Shown here: piece by piece, positions 50,787 through 59,253 of the stretch
Numbering within the stretch: the stretch's first letter is position 1
Layout of the letters: each line of letters opens with the position of its first letter
Assembly (NCBI GenBank): GCA_944392695.1
Contig: CALXXN010000004.1
Coordinates: 62,001 to 126,000, forward strand
Direction: 5' to 3'
Source of the DNA: an uncultured Spirochaetales bacterium
Lineage (GTDB): Bacteria; Spirochaetota; Spirochaetia; Sphaerochaetales; Sphaerochaetaceae
DNA: 64,000 bases
Notes under the pieces: generated by a model
What the model was told of the DNA's origin: nothing
Seen by the model: the letters and a program-made list of their open reading frames with translations, nothing else
Databases searched by the model: none
Made by a program: the position numbers and the translations under genes

Positions 50787-51257
50787 ATGGCAAGGATAAT
50801 AAAGGTCGAAGAGGATAAAGTCCTTATCGGCACAGATGGTGGAGGAATCAAGGAAGTCACCATGGATGCCTTTGATTTCATACCAGGGATAGGTGATGAA
50901 GTCGATATCTTCGAAAATGACAACAGGACTGTCATCCTGAAGAAGGAAAAGCCAAATGCAGGAGCCCAGCCATCTGCGGCAAACGGCATAAACATCAATG
51001 TGAATAATTCAATTGGTGGGCAGACGGCCACCTATGCCTCTGGACGACCGACCAAGGTGGTCAACAAGGTCGCTTACTGTCTTCTTGCTCTTTTCCTTGG
51101 TGGGATTGGTATCCATAAGTTCTATGCAGGAAAGACGGTTGCTGGAATACTCTATATACTGTTTTGTTGGACTTTCATCCCAGCCATCATCGCCTTCTTC
51201 GAATTCATAATTGGCTTATGCAAGCATGCGGATTCGAATGGGAACATAGCAGTTTGA
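50787..51257 (+). CDS. TM2 domain membrane protein
   Basis: 156 residues. An N-terminal soluble region of about 60 residues (ARIIKVEEDKVLIGTDGGGIKEV, beta-rich) is followed by an Asn/Ser linker and a TM2 domain: VAYCLLALFLGGIGIHKFYAGKTVAGILYILFCW, a second helix, and a short acidic tail. The LGGIGIHKFYAGK hairpin is the TM2 hallmark. Function of the family in bacteria is unknown. Confidence 0.88.
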   Translation: MARIIKVEEDKVLIGTDGGGIKEVTMDAFDFIPGIGDEVDIFENDNRTVILKKEKPNAGAQPSAANGININVNNSIGGQTATYASGRPTKVVNKVAYCLLALFLGGIGIHKFYAGKTVAGILYILFCWTFIPAIIAFFEFIIGLCKHADSNGNIAV

Positions 51258-51312
51258 GCTAAGTAGTCTTTGCCCAGGATATGCTTTCCTGGACAAAGGC
51301 ATCCTTTCATCC

Positions 51313-51342
51313 TTGACACGGGTCGCCCTTAGCGTCTAGAGT
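51313..51342 (+). promoter_or_regulatory. Promoter of the zinc-ribbon gene
   Basis: Consensus TTGACA (51313-51318), an 18-bp spacer and TAGAGT (51337-51342), about 40 nt before ATG 51381. Confidence 0.65.
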
Positions 51343-51380
51343 GATGGTCGCGCAATTCAAACACCTATAGGAGTAAGAGA

Positions 51381-51545
51381 ATGTCAAAAGCACATAGGGG
51401 CACAGGGATCCGCGAGATGGCCAATCAGGGACGTGCCACCTGCCCGGTCTGCAAGAGGGAGGCTGTCAAGTGCCTCTACGAGGTCGAGCTGGATGGAGCC
51501 AAGGTCAACGTCTGCAAGCCCTGCAACGCAAAGCTCAAGAAGTAA
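51381..51545 (+). CDS. Small zinc-ribbon protein
   Basis: 54 residues: MSKAHRGTGIREMANQGRAT then CPVCKRE ... VNVCKPCNAKLKK, two CxxC pairs 22 residues apart that should bind one zinc. Strongly basic ends suggest RNA or ribosome contact. TAGGAG is 8-9 nt upstream and the promoter (51313-51342) and terminator (51563-51593) make it a single-gene unit. I recall similar small proteins in treponemes. No function known. Confidence 0.75.
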   Translation: MSKAHRGTGIREMANQGRATCPVCKREAVKCLYEVELDGAKVNVCKPCNAKLKK

Positions 51546-51562
51546 GCTGTCTCAACAGCAAG

Positions 51563-51593
51563 AACCGGGTTGTTAACGCATCCCGGTTTTTTT
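51563..51593 (+). terminator. Intrinsic terminator fused to the next promoter
   Basis: AACCGGG (51563-51569) / CCCGGTT (51582-51588) followed by seven Ts (51587-51593). The last T begins the TATACT -10 of the Mur ligase gene. Confidence 0.8.
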
Positions 51594-51598
51594 ATACT
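51593..51598 (+). promoter_or_regulatory. -10 element of murC, predicted leaderless
   Basis: TATACT, then 8 nt, then the ATG at 51607. No SD. Confidence 0.6.
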
Positions 51599-51606
51599 CT
51601 TTTCCT

Positions 51607-53001
51607 ATGCACCATCATCTCATCGGCATCAAAGGAACAGGGCTGTCACACTTGGCTTCCTATCTCAGGAAGGGTGGGGATGTCGTCACCGGCTGTGATG
51701 TCGATACTGATTTCTTCACAGCGCCTTTGCTTGAAGGGATGGATGTCCTTCCCATGGATGCCCCCTTGCCACCAGAGGTGGATGATGTCATCTACTCAAG
51801 TGCTTATGGGAAGAGGATGCCACGCGCCTTGAAGGAAGCCCAGGAGCGGGGTGTCAGGTGCATGAGCTATCCTGAGGCACTTGCCTGGTTGTGTGCTGGC
51901 AGGACCACTGTCGGAATCGCAGGGACGCATGGGAAGACCACGACCTGTGCCGCAGCCACGCACGCCGCTTCCTCGATGGGCATGGACGCAGGTTCTGTCT
52001 ATGGTTCATTCCTGCAGGGTACAGGTTCTGCCTGGCGCTCAGGCTACAGGGGGCTCATCCTGGAAGCCTGCGAGTACCAGGACCACTTCCTGTTGTATGA
52101 CCTGGACATCCTGGTGATCACATCAATCGAGTTCGACCATCCTGATTATTTCGAGGATCTTGCCGCTGTCAGGAAGAGCTTCAGGAAGCGCATCGTCACC
52201 ATGCCACAGGGGGCTGTGGTGATCTACCATGATGCCCTTGCCCGCATCGCAAAGGACTGGGAGGCCGAGCGTCCCGACCTGGCCTATGTGCCCTATGGCC
52301 CGAAGGGGAGGTTCTCTCTTTCCCCCATCGGTGATGGCGAGTGGCTCTGCCCTGGTGTGGGGGCGCGTTTCCACAGCCCTGTCACGAACAGGGTGATCAT
52401 GTATGACCTTGTCGCAGGGGCCTTGGCTGCTGTGGCGCTTGAACTCAGCTTGCAAGGCCACATGATTGATGAAGCCTCGCTTTCAGCACGCTTTGCCGAG
52501 GTCCTGCCCATGATGGGCACCTTCCCCGGTGTGACAGCCCGGCAGGAGGTCATGGCTGATGGCGATGTGACGATCATCGATGACTATGCGCATCATCCAA
52601 CAGAGATCCGGACACTGCTCGATGAGCTTCACAAGCGCTACAGGGGACGGCGGATCGTCTTCCTCTTCGCCCCTCATACGGCAAGTAGGACACGGATGCT
52701 GATGAAGGACTTCGTCAATGTCCTTTCGAGGGCTGATGCCGTATTCATCCAGGACCTATATTCATCGGCACGTTCCGATGATGACGCATCTGCCGCAGAT
52801 GAACTCTACCGCTTGCTTGACCGTCATCTGACGAGGACCTTCTATGGCAGGATGGGTACTGTGGCAAGGGTGAGGGGGGATGATGAGGCCGCATCCCGGG
52901 TGGCATCCTTCCTGATGCCAGGAGATGTCCTCGTCACGCTTGGTGCAGGTGACAACAGGCGTCTTGTGGACAAGATAACGAAGTTTAGGAGTATGGTATG
53001 A
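51607..53001 (+). CDS. murC: Mur ligase, UDP-N-acetylmuramate-L-alanine ligase (MurC/Mpl family)
   Basis: 464 residues. Nucleotide/UDP fold HLIGIKGTGLSHLASYLR, ATP loop VGIAGTHGKTTTCAA, then EACEYQDHFL and ITSIEFDHPDYF (carbamylated-Lys/Mg region), and the C-terminal IDDYAHHPTEIRTLL with FLFAPHTASRTR. Adds L-Ala to UDP-MurNAc in peptidoglycan precursor synthesis; the related recycling ligase Mpl is the alternative, since the N-terminal loop is not fully typical of MurC. yicC overlaps the stop (ATGA). Confidence 0.82.
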   Translation: MHHHLIGIKGTGLSHLASYLRKGGDVVTGCDVDTDFFTAPLLEGMDVLPMDAPLPPEVDDVIYSSAYGKRMPRALKEAQERGVRCMSYPEALAWLCAGRTTVGIAGTHGKTTTCAAATHAASSMGMDAGSVYGSFLQGTGSAWRSGYRGLILEACEYQDHFLLYDLDILVITSIEFDHPDYFEDLAAVRKSFRKRIVTMPQGAVVIYHDALARIAKDWEAERPDLAYVPYGPKGRFSLSPIGDGEWLCPGVGARFHSPVTNRVIMYDLVAGALAAVALELSLQGHMIDEASLSARFAEVLPMMGTFPGVTARQEVMADGDVTIIDDYAHHPTEIRTLLDELHKRYRGRRIVFLFAPHTASRTRMLMKDFVNVLSRADAVFIQDLYSSARSDDDASAADELYRLLDRHLTRTFYGRMGTVARVRGDDEAASRVASFLMPGDVLVTLGAGDNRRLVDKITKFRSMV

Positions 53002-53867
53002 GGAGCATGACAGCCTATGGCTATGCGGTTGAGCGCAGTGACGGGTATGTGCTCGAAGTCGAGCTGAAGAGCGTCAACAACCGCTATCTGGAATTCAACA
53101 CGAACATCAACAGCAACCTCGCGATGTACGAGAACCACATACTCTCCAGGATCAAGGAGGTCGCCAAGCGTGGCAAGGTCGATGTGACCGTCCGCCTCCG
53201 TGTCCTCGAGGGTAATGGCTCCGTCCATGTCGATGAGGGCCTGCTGGGCCAGTACCTGAAGGCCTTCGAGGAGGTCGGCTCGAAGCATGGCCTCCTTTTG
53301 TCGCTTGATGCCCAGTCCTTGCTCTCCTTGCCAGATGTGCTCACCGTCTCATCCTCCATCGATGGTGGACTCTACGGTGAGGCCTTGGACCGCTGCCTGG
53401 ATCAGGCGCTTGCCTCCTTCGATGAGGCCAAGTCAAGGGAAGGGGAGGCGACGAAGGCCGACCTGATGAGGCTTGGCAGGTCGCTTGAGGAGGCGAACAA
53501 CAGGATAGGTGCCCTGGTTGGTTCTTATGAGGGTTATTTCCGTGACCGCCTGGTCGAGCGCTACAAGGAGCTTGATCTTGACGGACGCTTCGATGAGACG
53601 AAGCTGATGCAGGAGGTCGGGGCCCTCCTGGTGAAGTACTCGATCAATGAGGAGCAGCAGAGGTTGAAGACCCACCTGGCCGAGTACTTCCGCTGCCTGG
53701 AATCCTCAGAGCCCGTGGGCAAGAAGCTCGATTTCCTTTGTCAGGAGATGAACAGGGAGACGAATACGACGGCATCCAAGAGCCAGAGTGTGGAGATCAC
53801 CATGCTCACCGTTGGCATGAAGGATAACATTGAAGACATACGTGAACAGATAAGGAACATAGAATGA
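52998..53867 (+). CDS. yicC: YicC family endoribonuclease
   Basis: 289 residues. N-terminal RSMTAYGYAVERSDGYVLEVELKSVNNRYLEFN and C-terminal KKLDFLCQEMNRETNTTASKSQSVEITMLTVGMKDNIEDIREQIRNIE are the invariant blocks of YicC/YloC, a family with reported RNase activity involved in sRNA turnover. 4-nt overlaps on both sides put it in a murC-yicC-kinase operon. Confidence 0.93.
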   Translation: MRSMTAYGYAVERSDGYVLEVELKSVNNRYLEFNTNINSNLAMYENHILSRIKEVAKRGKVDVTVRLRVLEGNGSVHVDEGLLGQYLKAFEEVGSKHGLLLSLDAQSLLSLPDVLTVSSSIDGGLYGEALDRCLDQALASFDEAKSREGEATKADLMRLGRSLEEANNRIGALVGSYEGYFRDRLVERYKELDLDGRFDETKLMQEVGALLVKYSINEEQQRLKTHLAEYFRCLESSEPVGKKLDFLCQEMNRETNTTASKSQSVEITMLTVGMKDNIEDIREQIRNIE

Positions 53868-54385
53868 GGATCGCGATCAGCTCTTTGTCAGGTTGTGGCA
53901 ACACGACAGTGAGCGGGATGCTGGCCCAGAGGCTGGGTTACCCGCTTATCAATTTCACCTTCCGCCAGATGGCTGCGGAGCGAGGTGTGGATTTCTGGGA
54001 TTTCTGCCGCATGGCGGAGGAGGATGACGATGTCGACCGTGAGCTCGACCGCCGCCAGGTCGAGATGGCCATGGCCCAGGAGGATTGTGTGCTTGGCAGC
54101 CGTCTTGCGATCTGGATGCTCAAGGAGGCGGACCTCAAGGTGTATCTGAAGGCTTCCAGCCGCACCAGGGCGGAGCGCATCCACAAGAGGGAGGGTGGCT
54201 CGCTTGAGGAGAGGATCGCCCAGACCGAGTCCCGTGATGCCCATGACAGCGCGCGCTACCTGAGGATCTATGGCATAGACAACAGGGATGTCGATGCTGT
54301 GGCCGACCTTGTGATCGAGACGGATGACAAGAGTCCTGAGGAGATTGTCGACATCATTGCATCCGAAGTGTCTAAACGGCTATAA
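53864..54385 (+). CDS. Cytidylate kinase-like P-loop kinase
   Basis: 173 residues. P-loop ISSLSGCGNTTVSGMLAQRLGY, then DRRQVEMAMAQEDCVLGSRLAIWML and a lid HKREGGSLEERIAQTESRDAHDSARYLRIYGIDN, resembling the short archaeal/spirochaetal cytidylate kinase type. A role in CMP/dCMP phosphorylation is plausible. Overlaps yicC by 4 nt. Its stop codon lies inside the TATAAT of the rpoZ promoter. Confidence 0.75.
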   Translation: MRIAISSLSGCGNTTVSGMLAQRLGYPLINFTFRQMAAERGVDFWDFCRMAEEDDDVDRELDRRQVEMAMAQEDCVLGSRLAIWMLKEADLKVYLKASSRTRAERIHKREGGSLEERIAQTESRDAHDSARYLRIYGIDNRDVDAVADLVIETDDKSPEEIVDIIASEVSKRL

Positions 54386-54386
54386 T
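54357..54386 (+). promoter_or_regulatory. Promoter of rpoZ-miaA
   Basis: TTGCAT (54357-54362), an 18-bp spacer and consensus TATAAT (54381-54386). The leader of about 60 nt ends in AAGGAG before ATG 54455. Confidence 0.65.
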
Positions 54387-54454
54387 CCCTTTGCGGCGCT
54401 ATTGCTGAAGTCCTGCTCCATGGTTTATCCTTATGGGGCTTTCAAGGAGACATA

Positions 54455-54652
54455 ATGAGCATCTTACTAGACAAGCTGATCGACAAGGAAGGAAACATTT
54501 ACGAGATGACCTGTGTCGCCATCAAGGAGGCCAACCTGATCCAGGGGACGAACCTCAAGGATGAGATCGAGCGTGAAGGTGAGAAGGTCACGACCCATGT
54601 CCTCGACCAAGTCCTGAACGATGAGATCAAGTACACAATCTCTGAAGACTGA
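54455..54652 (+). CDS. rpoZ: RNA polymerase omega subunit-like protein
   Basis: 65 residues. LDKLIDKEGNIYEMTCVAIKEANLI matches the N-terminal helix of omega (RPxLDKLI...NRYELVxxAAKRA), and VLDQVLNDEIKYTI its C-terminal part. Omega helps assemble the polymerase by holding beta-prime. AAGGAG lies 6 nt upstream. miaA starts inside the 3' end. Confidence 0.8.
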   Translation: MSILLDKLIDKEGNIYEMTCVAIKEANLIQGTNLKDEIEREGEKVTTHVLDQVLNDEIKYTISED

Positions 54653-55562
54653 GCCAATCATCTTCCTATTCGGACCTACGGCTAGCGGCAAGACAGCCCT
54701 GGTCGAGGGTCTGTTCAATTCCGGCTATGAAGTCATCAACGCGGACTCCGTGCAGGTGTATAGACACCTTGACATAGGGTCCGCGAAGCCGTCTTCAGAG
54801 CTGATGGCCAGGATTCCCCACCACCTGGTCGATGTGAGGGATCCCTGGGAGGGTTTCAGCGTAGGAGACTTCATCCACATGGCTGACGAGGCGGCCTCGC
54901 AGATCAGGTCGAGGGGCAATATCCCGCTGGTCACCGGGGGGACAGCCTTCTATTTCAAGCACTTCCTCTATGGCCTTTCACAGGCGCCGACTGCAGATGC
55001 CTCTGTCAGGGCCTCCGTCGCCAAGGAGATGGAGGAGCGTGGCAATGAGGCCATGCATGACTACCTCGCCTCTGTGGACCCTGTCAGCGCTGCAAGGATC
55101 AACGTCAACGATGGCTATAGGATCTCACGCGCCATCGAGGTCTACAGGCAGAGCGGTCGTCCGCTTTCCTCTTTCGCGCTTCCTGACAAGCCTAGGAAGG
55201 GCATGAGGCCTTTGCTGCTGAACATCGTCCGGGAGCGTTCCGTGCTGGCCCGGCGGATTGGGCTGCGTGTGGATGAGATGTTCTCGATGGGGCTTGTCGA
55301 TGAGGTCCGCTCCATCGTGAGGATGGGGGGCCAGGCATCCTGGCCTGGCCTGCAGGGCATTGGCTACTCAGAGTTCTTCCGCGCCTTCGACGAAGGTTGC
55401 TGGAGCTTGGATGATATCAAAAAGGCCATCTGCCTTGACAGCCGGCGTTATGCCAAGCGGCAGATGACCTTCTTCCGTTCATTCAAGGATGTCATCGATA
55501 TCGATGCGGATGACATCCCCTCTGTGCGTTCAATTGTCGACAGCTACCTCAGCACTTTCTGA
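54621..55562 (+). CDS. miaA: tRNA dimethylallyltransferase MiaA
   Basis: Transfers a dimethylallyl group to A37 of tRNAs reading UNN codons. P-loop IFLFGPTASGKTALVEGL, then EVINADSVQVYRHLDIGSAKPS, HHLVDVRDPWEGFSVGDF, PLVTGGTAFYFKHFLYGL and the C-terminal LQGIGYSEF and SRRYAKRQMTFFR. 313 residues is normal. ATG 54621 overlaps rpoZ by 32 nt; no better start exists. The last 33 nt overlap the convergent membrane-protein gene. Confidence 0.94.
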   Translation: MRSSTQSLKTEPIIFLFGPTASGKTALVEGLFNSGYEVINADSVQVYRHLDIGSAKPSSELMARIPHHLVDVRDPWEGFSVGDFIHMADEAASQIRSRGNIPLVTGGTAFYFKHFLYGLSQAPTADASVRASVAKEMEERGNEAMHDYLASVDPVSAARINVNDGYRISRAIEVYRQSGRPLSSFALPDKPRKGMRPLLLNIVRERSVLARRIGLRVDEMFSMGLVDEVRSIVRMGGQASWPGLQGIGYSEFFRAFDEGCWSLDDIKKAICLDSRRYAKRQMTFFRSFKDVIDIDADDIPSVRSIVDSYLSTF

Positions 55563-57077
55563 GCCCCCATCCGTGGCCGGCACATTGCCAAGGACCATGT
55601 CGTTCGTGACCGCATAGGTGTCGATCCACTCCACTCCGCGGTATGTGACATGGATGTCAGACACATCTGTGATGTTCCACCAGCCCCTGTTGTTCCATTC
55701 GAAGCTGAAATCCTGCCACATGTCATAGACATAGACGATGCTCTTTCCGGATGCTGCGACCTCCTCGTCAGGGATCCTCTCCTCCTCGGTGTAGGGGTAG
55801 GGTGTGTAATAGCTTCCAGTGACATGGTACTGGTTGTCGGCGACCTGGGTGATCTCAAGGTCGGTGATGCCATAGACATAAGCCGTGTCTGGAATCGCGG
55901 GACGGCCCTGTGCGATCCAATCGGCCACCTCGATGTGCGGATCCATCATCTCATAAGCAAGTCTTGTCTGTCGGCTTACGAAGAGGTTGATCACCTCTGT
56001 GGACTGTGGGGCGCCGCAGCCCTTGAGGGCGTCTTCAAGCCTGTCAACGTCAAGGTCGTTCTGGGCCTCATAGAAGGCCTCGATGACCTGCACCTGGTCC
56101 ATGTCCCTTGTGTAAGGTGGTTCCAGGAGGTTGACAAGGTAGTCAGCCGACAGGGCGGCTACGATCACAGCGACGACAGCGATGGCTCCAATCATCGCAC
56201 CACGCTGGCGCCAGAACGTGCGGCGCTTCGCCTTCTTGGCGATGTCCGCCATCAGGGACTGCACACGCTCTGTGGAGGCGATCGCCGTGGCCTTTGCGGC
56301 AAGCTCCTCTGTCGAGAACGAGGGTACGTCCCAGCTGAGTCCTGAACTCTTGTCCAGGAACCAGGCGAGGTTCTCATCAGCCCGCCTGTTCCCCATGATA
56401 TCGCGCTGCTCACGTTCCCTGGCATGCAGGGTGAAGCTGACGAAGCCTTCGGTCTTCTCATCAAGTGTCGGGAAGAGCTCCTCCCTGTAGATGGATAGCG
56501 GGACCTCATGGAAGCCTGATGCGCGCACATCAGCGTTCCCATATGGCTTCACTCCAGTGAGTGCGTAGTAGAGGAGCTGGCCCATCTGACGGATCAGGCT
56601 GAAGCCTGCTTCAGTGTTTGAACGCATGTAGGCCCCATGCCCTTCGAAGCGTTCCTCCTCGCTCATGTATGTGCTGACCAGGTCCCCAAGGTCGGGTGGC
56701 AGGGCGAGGATGCCACGGCCATCGACGATGTAGAAACGCCACATCGTCACAAGTCCGACGAGCGGCGATGTGAAGGCTTCACCATGTTTCAAGAGGAGCC
56801 CTGCCAGGTCGCGAACGAAGTCCAAGGCCTTGTCACGGTGGACACCAGCGATTGAGTCAAAGGGTTCGAGCGCGAGCTTGTCGAAGTAGACATAGCGCTG
56901 CCCCTCGATCGTGCAAAGGCCCTCCCAGCTCCAGAGGTCCTCCTTTCCATCGATGAGGATGTAGCCAGGTTCCTTCTCCCCCTGCATCATGTGCTTCGGA
57001 GGCTGCAGGTCCTCGCTTCCAAGGAGTATGCAGGTCTTCTCAACCCCATCGATGATGTGATTCCTGATTCTTTCCAT
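55530..57077 (-). CDS. Membrane protein with pseudokinase-like cytosolic domain
   Basis: 515 residues from ATG 57077; a frame extension to 57233 lies inside the Memo gene and is rejected. The first 310 residues are soluble; MGQLLYYALTGVKPYGN and SIYREELFPTLDEKTEGFVSFTLHAREREQR resemble the C-lobe of Ser/Thr kinases, but no HRD or DFG motif is visible. A single helix (GAMIGAIAVVAVIVAALSADYLV, about residues 320-342) leads to an extracytoplasmic domain of about 170 residues. Topology matches a sensor. Last gene of the folC-rqcH-memo unit. Family not recognised. Confidence 0.6.
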   Translation of the reverse strand: MERIRNHIIDGVEKTCILLGSEDLQPPKHMMQGEKEPGYILIDGKEDLWSWEGLCTIEGQRYVYFDKLALEPFDSIAGVHRDKALDFVRDLAGLLLKHGEAFTSPLVGLVTMWRFYIVDGRGILALPPDLGDLVSTYMSEEERFEGHGAYMRSNTEAGFSLIRQMGQLLYYALTGVKPYGNADVRASGFHEVPLSIYREELFPTLDEKTEGFVSFTLHAREREQRDIMGNRRADENLAWFLDKSSGLSWDVPSFSTEELAAKATAIASTERVQSLMADIAKKAKRRTFWRQRGAMIGAIAVVAVIVAALSADYLVNLLEPPYTRDMDQVQVIEAFYEAQNDLDVDRLEDALKGCGAPQSTEVINLFVSRQTRLAYEMMDPHIEVADWIAQGRPAIPDTAYVYGITDLEITQVADNQYHVTGSYYTPYPYTEEERIPDEEVAASGKSIVYVYDMWQDFSFEWNNRGWWNITDVSDIHVTYRGVEWIDTYAVTNDMVLGNVPATDGGSESAEVAVDN

Positions 57078-57085
57078 TTGTTTGT

Positions 57086-57856
57086 TCAGTCCTTTATCGC
57101 AAAGACCTGCCAGATGCGTCCATCCGCATCCTGGCTGATCGTATCTCCATAGTAAGCACCACAGCGTGCCTTGATCACCCTGAAGTGTCCGGGGAAGGCC
57201 GTGCGGGCAGCTTCCAGCATCCGCCAGGCACAACCTGAGATCCTTCCCTTGCCTCCAGCATCGAGGAGGGGCGCGTTGTTCTCCAACAGCTCGTTCAAGG
57301 TCTTCGCCATCTGGTTGACCTGGCGGCCATCCGCCATGGCGGTGAAGTTGCCTGAGATGATGAAGAGGGTGTCGTTGTCTTCCTTCTTCAAGCGGACCAT
57401 GACCCGGGTCAGGGCCTGGATGTCCTCCTTTGTGGATAGGCTGGCGAAGATGGGCATCAGCACGCTTTCTGGACAGTTCAGCGCCACATAGGGTGCCAGG
57501 ATCTCCAGTGCATACTCCTCCTCGGCGTAGGAATCGTTGACCTTGAGCCCCTCGACCGCCTGGATCTTGACAGGGCCGAGAGGGGTCTCCATGTCATCAC
57601 TTGTCAAGGTGAAAAGCGAGGATGAGGCATCGTCCTCCATCTTTTCTCCATGGATGGCGCTCAAGAGGACGATGCGGCGCGGGGAATGGATCCGGGCGAA
57701 GGCTTCCCTGTAGAGCCCACCGACGAAGTCCAGTCCCGCGTGTGGCAGGAGGACCAGGGCAGGTGTGTGGCCTTCAAGTGGCGTCACTGAGCAAAGCTTC
57801 TCCAGCTCCTGCCTGTCGGAAGGATAGTACATGTCGGAAAAAAAAGTGTTCTTCAA
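57086..57856 (-). CDS. AmmeMemoRadiSam system protein B (Memo family)
   Basis: 256 residues. VLLPHAGLDFVGGLYREAFARI and the following RIVLLSAIHG, with later IISGNFTAM, match Memo/AMMECR-linked dioxygenase-like proteins that bind a metal via His. The usual first motif GAIVPHAGYxYSG appears as LLPHAGLDFVGG. Starts at TTG 57856 overlapping the rqcH stop, with GGAGG about 8 nt upstream. Codons 4-7 contain a T8 run that could slip. Memo function in bacteria is undefined. Confidence 0.72.
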   Translation of the reverse strand: MKNTFFSDMYYPSDRQELEKLCSVTPLEGHTPALVLLPHAGLDFVGGLYREAFARIHSPRRIVLLSAIHGEKMEDDASSSLFTLTSDDMETPLGPVKIQAVEGLKVNDSYAEEEYALEILAPYVALNCPESVLMPIFASLSTKEDIQALTRVMVRLKKEDNDTLFIISGNFTAMADGRQVNQMAKTLNELLENNAPLLDAGGKGRISGCAWRMLEAARTAFPGHFRVIKARCGAYYGDTISQDADGRIWQVFAIKD

Positions 57857-59253
57857 TGGAAAGCCTCCTTCTGCAAAAGTAATCCAGAGAGCCGGGACTC
57901 GTCCACCACGACATGGAGGTTTTTCTCCTGTGTAGGTGTGACCAGCCCTGTCTTGCCATCCTTGATCCTGCGCAGGAACTTGACCTGGGTGTAGTACAGG
58001 TCAGCCCGGCCTTGGCTCTTCGCCTTGGAATAATGGATTGCAAGGTTGCCTGCATCCAAGAGGACGTCAAGTGGAACGCTCTTGCCCTTGAGGGCCTTGA
58101 TGATCACATAGCCACCTGCATGGTCGCGTGTGTGCATCCACAGGTCGTTCGAGCGGCAGTGGTGGCGCAGCAGCTCATCGTTCTCCTTCGCATTGCGACC
58201 GACAAGCAGCTCGAAGCCATGACTTGTGAAGCGTAGTCCTGGGATTGCCTTCTGCTGGGCCTTTGGTGCGTCCTGCTTGACCAGGGCCTTGCGCAGCGTG
58301 CCAAGCTCCGCCCGTGCCAGTACCTCATCGTAGTAGGCCGTGCGCCTTGCCAGCTGCCCATTGAGCGCTTCCAGTTCCTCAAGTGCCGCCTGGTGGATCC
58401 TCTGCTGCCTCTTGTACTTCTGATAAAATGCGTTGATGTTCTCGCTTGGAGAGAGGGATGAATCGAGGGAGATCACGACCTCGTTTCCATCGAAGTCGTA
58501 CACGTGGGCTTCGCTCATGCCCTTCTTCAGTGCCCAGGCATTGGCGGAGAGTATGTCACCAGTCATCTTCAACGACTCACTGTCCTTGCTCTGCTCCACA
58601 CGGCGGGTGACATCACGGACCTGGCTGCGTAGCGCGGCCAGTTCCTTGTCGCGTTGCACTGTAAGCTTTGCAAGCGCGTCCCCTGTCAGCTCCCTCTTGG
58701 CCTCATCCGAATACCACTCGTCGATGAATGCGTTGAACGAAGGACCTTCCCACTGCCTCACAGGGAAGCGTTCCTCATCCCATGGACGTCCTTCCGGACA
58801 GTCCAGGTGACCTCCCTTGCTCTCATCCCTCTGAGGCCGCCTCATCTGGGCTTCCAGGATGTATCCATCGCTGTCCGTGATGAAGACATTGGAACCAGGA
58901 CCGGAGAAGAAGCGGAGCCATAGGAGGAGCAGCACGCCATCATGGGCCAGTGTGAGCCTGACAGTCCTGTCTCCTGGCACCTGCCAGACTTCCTGGATCC
59001 TGCTTCCGACCAGGTTGGAACGCATGTACTGGGTGAAGCGCTGTGCCTTGGGGCTCTTCCTCCTCATCACTCCTGTCCGACAGAAATGCTGGTACTTCGT
59101 TCCTGTCTCGACATAGAGGAGCCAGGCCTTCTCCTCCCTGTGGAAGAGGGAGAGTGTGAATGAGTGGATATCATGTTCAGTGACCTTCTGTATGAAGGAA
59201 CCCTCCAAGGGGAGTTCTGAAAGCAGGAGCCGGATCTCATTGCTGTTCAGCAT
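57853..59253 (-). CDS. rqcH: RqcH / NFACT ribosome-quality-control protein
   Basis: 466 residues. NFACT-N is followed by a coiled-coil middle (about residues 195-320) and the NFACT-R domain SHGFELLVGRNAKENDELLRHHCRSNDLWMHTRDHAGGYVIIKAL. RqcH binds obstructed 50S subunits and adds C-terminal alanine tails. The domain order and the DLWMH signature make this secure, though it is shorter than the roughly 570-residue Bacillus protein. ATG 59253 has GGAGG 6 nt upstream and overlaps folC. Confidence 0.9.
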   Translation of the reverse strand: MLNSNEIRLLLSELPLEGSFIQKVTEHDIHSFTLSLFHREEKAWLLYVETGTKYQHFCRTGVMRRKSPKAQRFTQYMRSNLVGSRIQEVWQVPGDRTVRLTLAHDGVLLLLWLRFFSGPGSNVFITDSDGYILEAQMRRPQRDESKGGHLDCPEGRPWDEERFPVRQWEGPSFNAFIDEWYSDEAKRELTGDALAKLTVQRDKELAALRSQVRDVTRRVEQSKDSESLKMTGDILSANAWALKKGMSEAHVYDFDGNEVVISLDSSLSPSENINAFYQKYKRQQRIHQAALEELEALNGQLARRTAYYDEVLARAELGTLRKALVKQDAPKAQQKAIPGLRFTSHGFELLVGRNAKENDELLRHHCRSNDLWMHTRDHAGGYVIIKALKGKSVPLDVLLDAGNLAIHYSKAKSQGRADLYYTQVKFLRRIKDGKTGLVTPTQEKNLHVVVDESRLSGLLLQKEAFH

